Assembly: GCA_017854585.1 (NCBI GenBank)
Contig: JAFMHK010000002.1
Span: 124,001 to 188,000, forward strand
Length of the DNA stretch: 64,000 bases
Reading direction: 5' to 3'
Source of the DNA: Paracoccaceae bacterium
Lineage (GTDB): Bacteria; Pseudomonadota; Alphaproteobacteria; Rhodobacterales; Rhodobacteraceae
Position 1 is the stretch's first letter, and every line of letters begins with the position of its first letter. The notes beneath the pieces were generated by a model, which saw only the letters and a program-made list of their open reading frames with translations, had not been told where the DNA came from and ran no database searches. A program made the position numbers and the translations under genes. Below, piece after piece: positions 34,857-44,547 of the stretch.

Positions 34857-35771
34857 TTATTCGCCACCACCAAGGGAGTGGACGTAGACCGCCACGGCGC
34901 GCACTTCTGCCTCGGACAGGCGACCCGCATCTGACGCATCTGCCGACCACGGCGGCATCACGCCAAAGCGGGAATAGCGAACGGTATATTCGATCGCCTC
35001 TTCCGATCCGCCGTAAAGCCAGATTGCGTCGGTCAGGTTGGGCGCACCAAGGAATTGGTCCCCGGTGCCCTGATCGGTATGACACGCCGCGCAGTTGTTC
35101 AGGAAAACCTCTTCCCCTGCGGAAGCCAGCGTGGCCTCGGCCTCTTGCCCCGACATGTTGCGCACGTATTGCACAACCGACGCGATTTCGTCGTTCGTCA
35201 GGATTTCGTCAAAGGCCGTCATCTCCGAGTAATGTGCGTTGGGGTCATCTTCGTTGCGGATCCCGTGGCTAATGGTCAGGTGGATATCGTCAATCGTGCC
35301 GCCCCACAGCCAATCATCATCCAGCAGGTTCGGATACCCCGAGGCCTGCACACCCGCCGCGCCCGATCCGTGGCATTGCGAACACCAGCTTGCAAAGATC
35401 GCCGCGCCGCCCTGCACCGCATAGGCGTAAAGATCGGGGTTGGCATCAGGCGTGATGTCGCCAAGGGCCACCTCCTCCATCCGGGCAAGGATCGGGGCAT
35501 TCGCGGCATCGACCTCGGCGATGTCGGCGGCAACTTCGGCCCGCGTGGAATACCCCAACAGACCGGCAGTCGCGCCGTTGATCAGGGGCCATGCCGGATA
35601 GGCGATGGTATATCCGATGCCCCAGACGATGCAGGCATAGAATGTCCAAAGCCACCAGCGCGGCATCGGGTTGTCGAACTCCTTGATGCCATCCCAGACG
35701 TGACCCGTGGTGTTGGGATCACCTTCTTGCAGGACCTGTTCGTTCGAGGTCTCGATTTTCTGGTCGGTCAT
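34857..35771 (-). CDS. ccoP: Cbb3-type cytochrome c oxidase subunit III (dihaem)
   Basis: A 304-residue subunit. After a soluble N-terminus and GHVWDGIKEFDNPMPRWW there is one membrane helix (about 39-63). Two class I cytochrome c domains follow, with haem motifs C130-SQ-CH and C227-AA-CH. It passes electrons from periplasmic or membrane cytochromes to CcoO. Its start overlaps the ccoQ stop (ATGA). A strong terminator follows. Confidence 0.97.
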   Translation of the reverse strand: MTDQKIETSNEQVLQEGDPNTTGHVWDGIKEFDNPMPRWWLWTFYACIVWGIGYTIAYPAWPLINGATAGLLGYSTRAEVAADIAEVDAANAPILARMEEVALGDITPDANPDLYAYAVQGGAAIFASWCSQCHGSGAAGVQASGYPNLLDDDWLWGGTIDDIHLTISHGIRNEDDPNAHYSEMTAFDEILTNDEIASVVQYVRNMSGQEAEATLASAGEEVFLNNCAACHTDQGTGDQFLGAPNLTDAIWLYGGSEEAIEYTVRYSRFGVMPPWSADASDAGRLSEAEVRAVAVYVHSLGGGE

Positions 35772-35968
35772 GGCCGCGCCTCCGAATGCTGGTCGTCACC
35801 CGCCGGGCGATCGTCATAGAGGAAAGGGATTTGCGCCGTTTCTTGATGCACTTTGCGGCTGCCGGGCCGAAAGATGAAGGCGATCACCCCGACAAAGGCC
35901 GCAAGCATGAACATCATGCCCCAGCTGCCGGCAAAGACCCGCATGATTGTATAGGTATCTTCCATCAC
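35768..35968 (-). CDS. ccoQ: Cbb3-type oxidase subunit CcoQ (FixQ)
   Basis: A 66-residue single-helix protein (GMMFMLAAFVGVIAFIFRPG at about 17-36) with a polar C-terminal tail. Position between ccoO and ccoP and the overall pattern identify CcoQ. It stabilises the complex. The first two codons are both ATG, so the start may be 35968 or 35965. The stop overlaps the ccoP start (ATGA). Confidence 0.93.
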   Translation of the reverse strand: MMEDTYTIMRVFAGSWGMMFMLAAFVGVIAFIFRPGSRKVHQETAQIPFLYDDRPAGDDQHSEARP

Positions 35969-35980
35969 ATAGGTCCTTTC

Positions 35981-36703
35981 TTACCGGCTTTCGTCAGGTG
36001 TGAAGGTCGAGAAATCGACCAACGTGCCCAACATCTGCAAATAGGCGATCAGCGCGTCCATTTCGGTCACGGCAGGGTTGCCGTCGAAATCACGCTGCTG
36101 CGCACCGGGGTAACGATCGATCACGCCGCCATCACCGAAATCCGTGGCTTGCTGGATGAAATCGAGGCTCGCGTTCTCGATCATGTCGGACGTGTAGGGC
36201 ACGCCGACAATACGGTGTGTCGACATCAGATCGGCGATGTAGGTGGGCCGCAGCACGTTATCCGCAAGGAAAGCGTAGGGCGGCATCACCGATTCCGGAA
36301 CCACCGATTGCGGATCCGTCAGGTGATCGACATGCCACGCGTCGGAATAGCGGCCACCGACACGCGCCAGATCCGGGCCCGTACGCTTGGACCCCCATTG
36401 GAACGGGTGATCATACTGCGATTCCGCCGCAAGGCTGTAGTGACCATAGCGTTCGACCTCGTCCCGCATGGGGCGGATCATCTGGCTGTGGCAGACATAG
36501 CAGCCTTCGCGGATGTAGATCTCGCGGCCCGCCAGTTCCAGCGGGGCGTAGGGGCGCATCCCCTCGACATCCTCGATCGTGTTTTCGAGGTAGAAGAGAG
36601 GCGCGATTTCCACGATCCCGCCGATGGTCACGACCAGAAAGCTGAGCGTCAGCAGCAAGGTCGCGTTGGTTTCGATCTTCTTATGACCGTCAAGAATTGC
36701 CAT
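35981..36703 (-). CDS. ccoO: Cbb3-type cytochrome c oxidase subunit II (monohaem)
   Basis: A 240-residue subunit. One N-terminal membrane helix (about 12-35) precedes a periplasmic cytochrome c domain with the haem motif C68-YV-CH in [14 protein letters not shown] and the distal Met ligand in the segment [10 protein letters not shown]. It lies 14 bases after ccoN and 12 bases before ccoQ, in the standard order. It takes electrons from CcoP and hands them to CcoN. Confidence 0.97.
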   Translation of the reverse strand: MAILDGHKKIETNATLLLTLSFLVVTIGGIVEIAPLFYLENTIEDVEGMRPYAPLELAGREIYIREGCYVCHSQMIRPMRDEVERYGHYSLAAESQYDHPFQWGSKRTGPDLARVGGRYSDAWHVDHLTDPQSVVPESVMPPYAFLADNVLRPTYIADLMSTHRIVGVPYTSDMIENASLDFIQQATDFGDGGVIDRYPGAQQRDFDGNPAVTEMDALIAYLQMLGTLVDFSTFTPDESR

Positions 36704-36717
36704 GGTCCGATCCCTTC

Positions 36718-38319
36718 TTATTCAGCCGGAGCCATGGCGGGGGCTTCGGCTTTCGCCGGGCCGCGCGTCACGGTCATCCAGAGGTTATAGGCCATGATCA
36801 GCGCACCGGAGAGGAACATGACCCCACCCAAACCGCGAACCACATACATCGGGAACTTGGCTTCCACCGTGTCGGCAAAGGAGTTCACCAAGAAGCCCTG
36901 CGCATCCACTTCACGCCACATCAGGCCCTCCATGATCCCCGTCACCCACATGGACGACGCATAAAGAACGATGCCGATGGTCGCCAACCAGTAGTGCCAG
37001 CTGACCAGACGCAGGGAATAGAGCCGCTGCCGGTTCCACAATTTCGGGAACAGGTAATACAGCATGCCGAAGGTGATCATGCCGTTCCAGCCAAGCGCGC
37101 CGGAATGCACGTGCCCGATGGTCCAGTCAGTATAGTGCGACAGGCTGTTGACCGCGCGGATCGACATCATCGGACCCTCGAAGGTCGACATGCCGTAGAA
37201 CGCGACCGAGGTCACCATCATCCGCAACACCGGATCGGTGCGCAGCTTGTCCCATGCGCCCGACAGCGTCATCAGGCCGTTGATCATGCCGCCCCAGCTG
37301 GGCATCCACAGGATGATCGAGAACACCATGCCAAGGGTCGAGGCCCAATCCGGCAACGCAGTATAGTGCAGATGGTGCGGGCCCGCCCAGATATACAGAA
37401 AGATCAGCGCCCAGAAGTGGATGATCGACAGCTTGTAGGAATAAACCGGACGCTCGGCCTGCTTGGGAATGAAATAGTACATCATCCCCAGAAAGCCTGC
37501 GGTCAGGAAGAAGCCCACCGCGTTATGGCCATACCACCACTGCGTCATCGCGCTTTGCACGCCCGACATCACCTGCACCGAACGCGACCCGAAGATCGAC
37601 ACCGGAACCGACATGTTGTTGACCACATGCAACATGGCAACGGTCACGATGAAGGCCAGCAAGAACCAGTTTGCCACGTAGATGTGCGGCTCTTTCCGGT
37701 TCAGGAGCGTCCCCACGAAGACGGCCAGAAACGCGACCCAAACAACTGTCAGCCACAAATCGACGTACCATTCGGGTTCAGCGTATTCGAGGCCCTGCGT
37801 TGCGCCCATCACATACCCGGTGGCAGCCAGAACGATGAAGAACTGATACCCCCAGAACACGAACCACGTCAGGTTGCCGCCCCAAAGCCGCGCGGCACTG
37901 GTGCGCTGCACGATATAGAAGGACGCCGCCAACAGCGCATTGCCCCCAAACGCGAAGATAACCGCCGAGGTGTGCAACGGCCGCAAGCGTCCGAAGTTCA
38001 GATACCCCTGCGACCAGTCGAAGTTGAGCTGCGGGTAAGCCAGTTGGAACGCGATGACGACGCCCACCAGAAAGCCCGTAATGCCCCAAAAGACAGTGGC
38101 AATCGCCGCTGCCTTGACCGGGCCATCCATATATTCGTGGGTTGGCACCGGCATCACCGGTTCGCCCGTGCGGCGCAGCTGATACAAAAACAGCCCGCCC
38201 GCAGTGATCATAACCAGGACCATGTGCACCATATACGGCACGTCCCGGGCGTAATTGGCAGCAATGGCGGCGCATAGCGTCACCAGGCCAAGGATCAGGA
38301 GCTTTACGTAATCAAGCAT
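36718..38319 (-). CDS. ccoN: Cbb3-type cytochrome c oxidase catalytic subunit I
   Basis: A 533-residue haem-copper oxidase subunit with about twelve membrane helices. Conserved His-bearing segments include [24 protein letters not shown] and [19 protein letters not shown] for the Cu-B site, and [20 protein letters not shown] for the haem ligands. ATG 38319 (MLDYVKLL) has AAGGGA six bases upstream and matches the usual N-terminus; the frame is open further back to 38385. It reduces oxygen at high affinity and pumps protons. Confidence 0.97.
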   Translation of the reverse strand: MLDYVKLLILGLVTLCAAIAANYARDVPYMVHMVLVMITAGGLFLYQLRRTGEPVMPVPTHEYMDGPVKAAAIATVFWGITGFLVGVVIAFQLAYPQLNFDWSQGYLNFGRLRPLHTSAVIFAFGGNALLAASFYIVQRTSAARLWGGNLTWFVFWGYQFFIVLAATGYVMGATQGLEYAEPEWYVDLWLTVVWVAFLAVFVGTLLNRKEPHIYVANWFLLAFIVTVAMLHVVNNMSVPVSIFGSRSVQVMSGVQSAMTQWWYGHNAVGFFLTAGFLGMMYYFIPKQAERPVYSYKLSIIHFWALIFLYIWAGPHHLHYTALPDWASTLGMVFSIILWMPSWGGMINGLMTLSGAWDKLRTDPVLRMMVTSVAFYGMSTFEGPMMSIRAVNSLSHYTDWTIGHVHSGALGWNGMITFGMLYYLFPKLWNRQRLYSLRLVSWHYWLATIGIVLYASSMWVTGIMEGLMWREVDAQGFLVNSFADTVEAKFPMYVVRGLGGVMFLSGALIMAYNLWMTVTRGPAKAEAPAMAPAE

Positions 38320-38416
38320 TGATCGTCCCTTCATCGTGCTCCGGTTCAGGACTGTCAGAGCCATCCGGAGCTGTTCCATCTGCACCCCTCATGGCCCGGA
38401 AGACCCGGCAACGGCT

Positions 38417-38430
38417 TTGATCCATGTCAA
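38417..38430. promoter_or_regulatory. FNR/FixK-type box between ccoN and uspA
   Basis: TTGATCCATGTCAA matches TTGAT-N4-ATCAA at 9 of 10 fixed positions. It lies 98 bases upstream of the ccoN start and 91 bases upstream of the divergent universal stress protein gene, so FnrL could control both. Confidence 0.85.
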
Positions 38431-38520
38431 TCGCGAGGCACGATTGTATTGAGGCACGTCAATGCGTGGCGCGCGCGCAGGGAATAGACTTGGCGCAGAA
38501 CACAAAAGGCGGAGGGTGCC

Positions 38521-39360
38521 ATGAGCTATAAGACAATCCTGACGATCCTGACTGATACCGACCAAGTCGCGGAAGTGCTGCCGCACGCCATCGCTTTTGC
38601 GGAAGACGTCGGCGCGCATCTGGACGTGCTATGCCTTGGCATCGATCGTACGCAGGTGGGGTATTATTACGCCGGGGCAACGGCCGTGATTTATCAGGAA
38701 ACACTGGCCCAAGCGCAGGAAGCGGCGACCGAGGTCGAAGCGGCGGCGCGTACCTATCTGAGCAGGACCGACATACCATGGGGCATCGAGGCGCTGGTGG
38801 CGCAATCGGCCAACATCGGCGTGCTTGTCGCGCGCCATGCACGATTTTCCGATCTGGTGATCTTGCCAAAGCCATACGGAAAGGAACAACCCAGCGATGC
38901 CCCGATCCTGATCGAGGCGGCGTTGTTCCATGGGCGTGCGCCCGTTCTGGTATTGGCGGACAAGGCCGCTCTTACGGCATCCCCGCGCCGGGTCGTCGTT
39001 GCATGGAACGAGTCAGAGGAGGCGCTGGTTGCCGCGCGCCGCGCGCTGCCCCTGCTGAAGGCCGCGGAACTGGTGGACATCTTGATCGTCGCGCCCGAAC
39101 GCCACCCCGCGAACATGACCGATCCGGGTGCGGAACTAAGCCGCATGCTCACTCGGCACGGAGTGAAGGTTGAGGTGACGATCGCGCCCCAGACCCTGCC
39201 GCGCGTGTCCGAGGTGATCAACCGCCACGTCACCGATACCGGTGCCGACATGGTGGTGATGGGGGCCTATGGCCATTCCCGTTTCCGCGAGGCGATCTTG
39301 GGCGGGGCAACCCGTAATCAGTTGGAACATGCCGCCGTTCCAGTGCTGATGGCACACTGA
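38521..39360 (+). CDS. Universal stress protein (two UspA-like halves)
   Basis: A 279-residue cytoplasmic protein. Both halves have the alpha/beta Usp fold; the second ends in VVMGAYGHSRFREAILGGATRNQLEHAAVPVLMAH, whose G-x2-G-x9-G-T pattern is the ATP-binding signature. The first half has a weaker match (LPKPYGKEQPSDAP). GGAGG precedes the start. Divergent from ccoN across a shared FNR box, it is probably induced at low oxygen. Its biochemical role is unknown, as for most Usp proteins. Confidence 0.9.
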   Translation: MSYKTILTILTDTDQVAEVLPHAIAFAEDVGAHLDVLCLGIDRTQVGYYYAGATAVIYQETLAQAQEAATEVEAAARTYLSRTDIPWGIEALVAQSANIGVLVARHARFSDLVILPKPYGKEQPSDAPILIEAALFHGRAPVLVLADKAALTASPRRVVVAWNESEEALVAARRALPLLKAAELVDILIVAPERHPANMTDPGAELSRMLTRHGVKVEVTIAPQTLPRVSEVINRHVTDTGADMVVMGAYGHSRFREAILGGATRNQLEHAAVPVLMAH

Positions 39361-39385
39361 TCTGGCATAAATGCTACACCCGCAG

Positions 39386-39407
39386 CGCCCCGCCGAACCG
39401 CGGGGCG
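39386..39407. terminator. Probable terminator after uspA
   Basis: An 8-bp GC stem (CGCCCCGC/GCGGGGCG) with a 6-base loop, followed by TTCTGCATTTC, lies 25 bases after the uspA stop. The T-run is imperfect. It may also serve fnrL, which ends 119 bases further on. Confidence 0.5.
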
Positions 39408-39525
39408 TTCTGCATTTCAGCGCGGGTAATTGATCAGCCCAAGGCGCGTCAAAACTTGTGGCACCGCACCTCGGCGGGCCGCGACGACAGCCGGCAACGC
39501 AAATACGCCAGTCCCCAAGGTAACC

Positions 39526-40272
39526 CTAGACCGGCATGCCGCCATCGTTGTCATCCCCGGTTTCATCCAGAAGCAGAACGAAATCGGGGATCACGATCAT
39601 GCGCTTGCCCTCCAGCCGGATGACACCGTCGCGCTTCAGCGCAGACATCTGACGACTGACCGTTTCCAGTGTCAGACCAAGGTAATCGGACATAGCTTCG
39701 CGCGTCAGGGGCAGGTTGAACGCCACTTCCCCGCTTGGGTCACTGGATTGGATGGTCGCATCACGGCGGGCGATGATCGCAAGGAAACTGGCGATCTTTT
39801 CGCGCGCTGTCTTGCGGCCCAGAAGCAACATCCACTCCCGCGCGGCGTCCAGTTCATCCAACGTCATTTCCAGCAGGCGCTGGCTGATGTGAGGCGTGTT
39901 GATCAACATGTCCTGAAACGGCACACGGCGGAAACAGCACAGCGTCACATCCGTGGTCGCGGTCACGTCATAGGCCACGGTTTCGCGGTTCGGACGCCCC
40001 AGAAAATCCGACGGCAGCAGCAGGCCCACCATCTGGCGGCGTCCGTCTTCCATGGTCTGGGACAAGGACGCGACCCCGTTCACCACCGATGCCACGAAAT
40101 CCATCTTGTCGCCGGCCCACACGATCGTCTGTCCGGCCGCGTAGCTGCGATAATACTTTATCGCCTCCAGCGTCTCCAGCTCATCGGTTTCACAGCGCGC
40201 GCAAACGGCACGGTGTCGGATCGGGCATTGGGCGCATTCCAGATTAGGAACGGCAAGTTGGCGATTGGGCAT
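39526..40272 (-). CDS. fnrL: Oxygen-sensing transcriptional regulator FnrL
   Basis: A 248-residue Crp/Fnr regulator. The N-terminal cluster ligands C13, C16 and C24 (with C27 near by) lie in LECAQCPIRHRAVCARC, and the fourth is C112 or C113 in DVTLCCFRR. This fits a 4Fe-4S oxygen sensor. The recognition helix contains E203-T-V-S206-R207, the Fnr-type ExxSR that reads TTGAT. ATG 40272 gives the family N-terminus; the frame is open upstream. It is divergent from hemN with one perfect FNR box between, so it may also control itself. Confidence 0.95.
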   Translation of the reverse strand: MPNRQLAVPNLECAQCPIRHRAVCARCETDELETLEAIKYYRSYAAGQTIVWAGDKMDFVASVVNGVASLSQTMEDGRRQMVGLLLPSDFLGRPNRETVAYDVTATTDVTLCCFRRVPFQDMLINTPHISQRLLEMTLDELDAAREWMLLLGRKTAREKIASFLAIIARRDATIQSSDPSGEVAFNLPLTREAMSDYLGLTLETVSRQMSALKRDGVIRLEGKRMIVIPDFVLLLDETGDDNDGGMPV

Positions 40273-40308
40273 GGTCGTTCCCTGCAAGCCATCAAAAAAT
40301 TCGGGTGC

Positions 40309-40322
40309 TTGATCTGTATCAA
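40309..40322. promoter_or_regulatory. Perfect FNR box between fnrL and hemN
   Basis: TTGATCTGTATCAA is a perfect match to TTGAT-N4-ATCAA. Its centre is about 41 bases upstream of the hemN ATG and 43 bases upstream of the fnrL ATG. It should activate hemN at low oxygen and may adjust fnrL expression. Confidence 0.93.
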
Positions 40323-40356
40323 AGCGGTCGCACGTTTCCATTCTGATACTATTCCA

Positions 40357-41712
40357 ATGAATCAGCTTTCGCAACTTCGCCGCCTTGGACTTTTCGATGC
40401 CAAAGTGCCGCGCTACACCAGTTATCCACCGGCCACGAAGTTCTCGAACGACGTGAATGGGGCAAGATATGCTGACTGGATCAGGTCCATACCCGCCGGG
40501 TCACGGATATCGGTCTATGTGCATGTGCCGTTTTGCCGCCGCTTGTGCTGGTTCTGCGCCTGCCGGACCCAAGGTATGCGGTCGGACGGGCCGGTGCACG
40601 CCTATCTGGGCACCCTGAAACAGGAAATCGCCACCCTGTCGCGGATGTTGCCCCCGGATGTTGAGGTTGCGCGCATCCATTGGGGTGGTGGCACCCCGAC
40701 GCTCTTGGCCCCCGACATGATGACGGATCTGTCTCAGGCGCTGCATGCTGCCTTTCCCGTTGCCGATCAGGCCGAATTCTCGGTCGAGATCGACCCGAAC
40801 GAGATCGACGGGGCGCGGCTGGATGCCTTGGCCACGGCGGGGATGAACCGCGCCTCGATCGGGGTGCAGGATTTCGACCCCGAAATCCAACAGATCATCG
40901 GGCGCGTGCAAAGCTATGAGGTGACGCGCAACGCGGTCGAGGGGCTGCGCGCGCGCGGGATCACCTCGTTGAATGCCGATATCCTTTTCGGCCTCCCGAA
41001 ACAGACGCGCACCCGCATTTCCGAAACGGTGCAGATGCTGCTCACGCTCGCCCCTGACCGGGTGGCGCTTTATGGCTATGCGCATGTGCCATGGATGGCC
41101 AAACGCCAATCGATGATCCCAACCGAGACCCTGCCGAGCCCCGAAGAACGGCTGGCCCTGTTCGAGACCGCGCGGCGGCTGTTCTTGTGGGATGATTACG
41201 CCGAAATCGGGATTGACCATTTCGCGCGCCATGATGATGCGCTGGCCCATGCCGCAGGTACGGGAAACCTGCGCCGGAATTTCCAAGGCTATACCGATGA
41301 CGGCTGCGATGTGCTGTTGGGTCTGGGGGCTTCGGCGATTTCCCAATTCCCGCAAGGTTATGCGCAAAACGCCAGCGGCACAGCCGATTACCAGCGCGCC
41401 GTGCGATCAGGCGTCTTGGCAACGGGTCGGGGTCATGTCTTCAAGGGTCAAGACCGCCTGCGCGCCCGCATCATCGAGGCGTTGATGTGCGATTTCCGCG
41501 TTAAGACGACGGCCCTGATGCACGACTTCGACGTCCCCGCCGACACCTTGACTGCGATGTATGCCAAGGCTGCCCAAGCCTTTCCCGGCATGGTCCGGGC
41601 GGATGCAGGCGGGCTGGAAATTTTGCCCGAAGGCAAACCACTGACCCGGATGATCGCGCGTGCCTTCGATGCCTACGAGATGCACGCGGAAGGCCATTCC
41701 TCGGCCATCTGA
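40357..41712 (+). CDS. hemN: Oxygen-independent coproporphyrinogen III dehydrogenase
   Basis: A 451-residue radical SAM enzyme that makes protoporphyrinogen IX without oxygen. The cluster motif C60-x3-C64-x2-C67 lies in HVPFCRRLCWFCAC with the further family Cys. HWGGGTPTLL and the C-terminal HemN domain (about 360-451) follow. ATG 40357 matches the family start; the open frame extends far upstream through the fnrL gene but is a shadow there. The presence of C-x-C after the cluster motif supports true HemN rather than a HemW-like protein. Confidence 0.96.
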   Translation: MNQLSQLRRLGLFDAKVPRYTSYPPATKFSNDVNGARYADWIRSIPAGSRISVYVHVPFCRRLCWFCACRTQGMRSDGPVHAYLGTLKQEIATLSRMLPPDVEVARIHWGGGTPTLLAPDMMTDLSQALHAAFPVADQAEFSVEIDPNEIDGARLDALATAGMNRASIGVQDFDPEIQQIIGRVQSYEVTRNAVEGLRARGITSLNADILFGLPKQTRTRISETVQMLLTLAPDRVALYGYAHVPWMAKRQSMIPTETLPSPEERLALFETARRLFLWDDYAEIGIDHFARHDDALAHAAGTGNLRRNFQGYTDDGCDVLLGLGASAISQFPQGYAQNASGTADYQRAVRSGVLATGRGHVFKGQDRLRARIIEALMCDFRVKTTALMHDFDVPADTLTAMYAKAAQAFPGMVRADAGGLEILPEGKPLTRMIARAFDAYEMHAEGHSSAI

Positions 41713-41740
41713 GCCGTGGCGCACCCGACGCCCGGTGGCC

Positions 41741-43348
41741 TCAACCCGTTGGGCCATCGGCGGCGGGCAACTCGCCAAAGGCCGCGCGCATCAACTCGCG
41801 GGTATAGTCGTTGCGCGGATGACGGAACAACTGGTCGGCATCGCCGGTTTCCACGACGTCACCCTGCTTCATCACGATGACCTTGTGGCTCAGCGCCCGC
41901 ACCACCCTCAGATCGTGCGAGATGAACAGATAGGCCAACCCGTGCCGCCGCTGCAGATCGCGCAACAGTTCCACGATCTGCACCTGAACGGTCATGTCCA
42001 GCGCACTGGTCGGTTCATCCAGAACCACCAGTTTCGGGCGCAAGATCATGGCCCGTGCAATCGCGATGCGCTGCCGCTGCCCCCCCGAAAATTCGTGCGG
42101 ATAGCGGTGCATCATCACCGGATCCAACCCGACCTCTGCCAGAATTTCGGCCACCTGTTCGCGGTGCCTCGCACGCGGCACACCCTGCACGCCAAGGCCC
42201 TCGGCGACGATCTGTTCCACCGTCATCCGCGGGCTGAGCGACCCGTAGGGATCTTGAAACACAATCTGCATGTCACGCCGCAGTGGCCGCATGTCGCGCG
42301 ATTTCAGCCCCTGCAGGTCGCGCCCCATGAACGCGACCGGCCCCTGCGAGGAGATCAGCCGCATGATCGCCAAAGCCAGCGTCGTCTTGCCCGATCCGCT
42401 TTCGCCGACCACCCCAAGTGTTTCACCGGCCCGCACGCTGATAGTGGCCGCGTTCACCGCCTTCACATAGCCGGCAGTGCGCCGCAGCAGCCCGCGCTGG
42501 ATGGGAAACCACACACGCAGGTCGCGCGTGTTGACGATTTCGGGCGCGCCTTCGGGTACCGGATCGGGACGGCCTGACGGTTCCGCCGCCAGAAGCGTGC
42601 GGGTATACGCGTGCGTGGGGTTGGCGAAAATCTCGGCGGTGCGGCCCTGCTCCACGATCTCGCCGCCCTGCATCACGCAAACCCTGTCGGCAATCCGGCG
42701 CACGATACCCAGATCATGCGTGATGAACAGCAGGCTCATGCCTTCGCTGCGTTTCAGTTCGGCCAACAGTTCCAGAATCTGCGCCTGAATGGTGACATCC
42801 AGCGCCGTTGTCGGTTCGTCGGCGATCAACAGGTCGGGTCCATTGGCCAGCGCCATGGCGATCATCACGCGCTGGCGTTGCCCGCCCGACAATTGGTGCG
42901 GATAACTGTCCAGCCGGGTTTCGGGGTCGCGGATGCCCACCTTGATCAACAACTCGATGATGCGCGCCCGCACCGCCGCACCGCGCAGCCCCTGATGCAG
43001 CGTGATGCTTTCGGCCAACTGCTTTTCCAGCGTGTGCAACGGGTTCAGCGATGTCATCGGCTCCTGAAAGATGAAACTGATGTCGTTGCCGCGCACCCTG
43101 CGCAGTTCGCTTTCCTGCGCGCCGATCATTTCCTTGCCGGCATAGGTCACTGACCCGGTCACCGTGGGGTCGCCGGGCACAAGGTCGACCGTCGACAGCG
43201 CGGTGACCGATTTGCCGGACCCGGATTCGCCCACCAGCGCCACCGTTTCCCCCCGGTCCACATGGAACGTCACACCGCGTACCGCATGAGTGGTCTTGCC
43301 GTCCTGGGTGAACGACACGCTCAGGTTGTTGACGTCCAGCAAGGTCAT
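41741..43348 (-). CDS. yejF: Peptide ABC transporter, duplicated ATP-binding protein (YejF-like)
   Basis: A 535-residue protein made of two fused ATPase domains. Walker A GESGSGKS occurs in both halves (about residues 36-43 and 315-322), each followed by a signature ([16 protein letters not shown]) and Walker B ([24 protein letters not shown]). ATG 43348 overlaps the YejE stop (ATGA). Such fused ATPases serve the Yej-type oligopeptide importers. Uptake of peptides, and in enterobacteria of microcin C, is known for this family; the substrate here is not proven. Confidence 0.93.
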   Translation of the reverse strand: MTLLDVNNLSVSFTQDGKTTHAVRGVTFHVDRGETVALVGESGSGKSVTALSTVDLVPGDPTVTGSVTYAGKEMIGAQESELRRVRGNDISFIFQEPMTSLNPLHTLEKQLAESITLHQGLRGAAVRARIIELLIKVGIRDPETRLDSYPHQLSGGQRQRVMIAMALANGPDLLIADEPTTALDVTIQAQILELLAELKRSEGMSLLFITHDLGIVRRIADRVCVMQGGEIVEQGRTAEIFANPTHAYTRTLLAAEPSGRPDPVPEGAPEIVNTRDLRVWFPIQRGLLRRTAGYVKAVNAATISVRAGETLGVVGESGSGKTTLALAIMRLISSQGPVAFMGRDLQGLKSRDMRPLRRDMQIVFQDPYGSLSPRMTVEQIVAEGLGVQGVPRARHREQVAEILAEVGLDPVMMHRYPHEFSGGQRQRIAIARAMILRPKLVVLDEPTSALDMTVQVQIVELLRDLQRRHGLAYLFISHDLRVVRALSHKVIVMKQGDVVETGDADQLFRHPRNDYTRELMRAAFGELPAADGPTG

Positions 43349-44544
43349 TGAAAGGTCTTTCGGGGGTCGAATGCATCGCGGATGCCTTCGAAAATGAAGA
43401 CCAGAAGCGACAGCATGATCGCAAAGGTGAAGAACGCGGTGAAGGCCAGCCATGGCGCCTGCAGGTTGTTCTTGGCCTGCAATGTCATTTCGCCCAGCGA
43501 CGGCGCCGATGACGGCAACCCGAAGCCCAGAAAATCAAGGCTGGCCAACGCGCCGATGGTGCCCGTGACGATGAAGGGCAGAAACGTCAATGTCGCCACC
43601 ATCGCGTTGGGCAACACGTGGCGATACATGATCGTGCCATTCCCGACGCCCAGCGCGCGGGCCGCCCGCACATATTCGAAATTGCGGGCACGCAGGAACT
43701 CGGCCCGCACCACACCCACCAGCCCCGTCCACCCGAACAGCACCATCAAAAAGACCAGCAACCAGAAATTCATGGTGAAGATCGCCGACAGGATGATGAT
43801 CACGAACAGCGACGGCGTGGCATTCCATATCTCGATGATCCGTTGAAAGATCAGGTCCGTGATCCCGCCGAAATAACCCTGCACGGCCCCCGCCGCCATG
43901 CCCAGAACGGTGGTGCAGAACGTAACCACCAGCGCAAAGCTGATGGACAGGCGAAAGCCATAGATGACGCGGGCCAGCACATCGCGCGCGGTGTCGTCGG
44001 TGCCCAGCCAATGGTCCGCATCGGGCGCGGACGGGGCCGACCCGCCGATATCGTTCACCGTGTTGTAGCTGTAGGGCACGATCGGCCACAGCAGCCACCC
44101 GGTCGTGATAGCCTGCCCGTCCAACTCGCCGTCCTGCGCATCGGCAATCACGTCTTCGGGGTCATCCCAGCAGGCTTCGGCCCCGGCGGCGATGATCAGG
44201 CATTGCACCTCGATATCGCGGTAGACGGCTTCGGTGCGGAAATCGCCCCCGAACTGGGTTTCAGGGTAGAAGCTGAAGATCGGCGTATACCATTCGCCTT
44301 CATAACTGACGAGCAGCGGGCGATCGTTGGCGATGACTTCCGCGAACAGTGACAGACCGTAAAGGACGGAGAAGATGATCAGGGACCAAACCGCGCGGCG
44401 GTTGGCCCGGAAGTTGCGCAAACGGCGTTTGTTCAGCGGCGATGGTGTGAACCAGCCGCGCGCCGGTTCCGGCGGCACTAGTGGTGATGTGCCACCCGGT
44501 TGCGGTGCGGGCGAGATGTCGGGGGGCGTGTCAGGCATGGCCAT
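43345..44544 (-). CDS. yejE: Peptide ABC transporter permease (YejE-like)
   Basis: A 399-residue inner-membrane permease. A Pro-rich cytoplasmic N-terminus and the segment KRRLRNFRANRRAVWSLIIF precede the first helix. A long periplasmic insertion (about 65-170) with DWLGTDDTARDVLARVIYG is typical of YejE/OppC proteins. The EAA loop reads VRAARALGVGNGTIMYRHVLPNAM. It starts four bases after the yejB stop. Confidence 0.93.
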   Translation of the reverse strand: MAMPDTPPDISPAPQPGGTSPLVPPEPARGWFTPSPLNKRRLRNFRANRRAVWSLIIFSVLYGLSLFAEVIANDRPLLVSYEGEWYTPIFSFYPETQFGGDFRTEAVYRDIEVQCLIIAAGAEACWDDPEDVIADAQDGELDGQAITTGWLLWPIVPYSYNTVNDIGGSAPSAPDADHWLGTDDTARDVLARVIYGFRLSISFALVVTFCTTVLGMAAGAVQGYFGGITDLIFQRIIEIWNATPSLFVIIILSAIFTMNFWLLVFLMVLFGWTGLVGVVRAEFLRARNFEYVRAARALGVGNGTIMYRHVLPNAMVATLTFLPFIVTGTIGALASLDFLGFGLPSSAPSLGEMTLQAKNNLQAPWLAFTAFFTFAIMLSLLVFIFEGIRDAFDPRKTFQ

Positions 44545-44547
44545 GGC

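Noticed and set aside
39430-41712. A 760-codon open frame extending hemN far upstream
   Set aside because: The added part is antisense to fnrL and covers the FNR box. ATG 40357 gives the normal HemN length and N-terminus.
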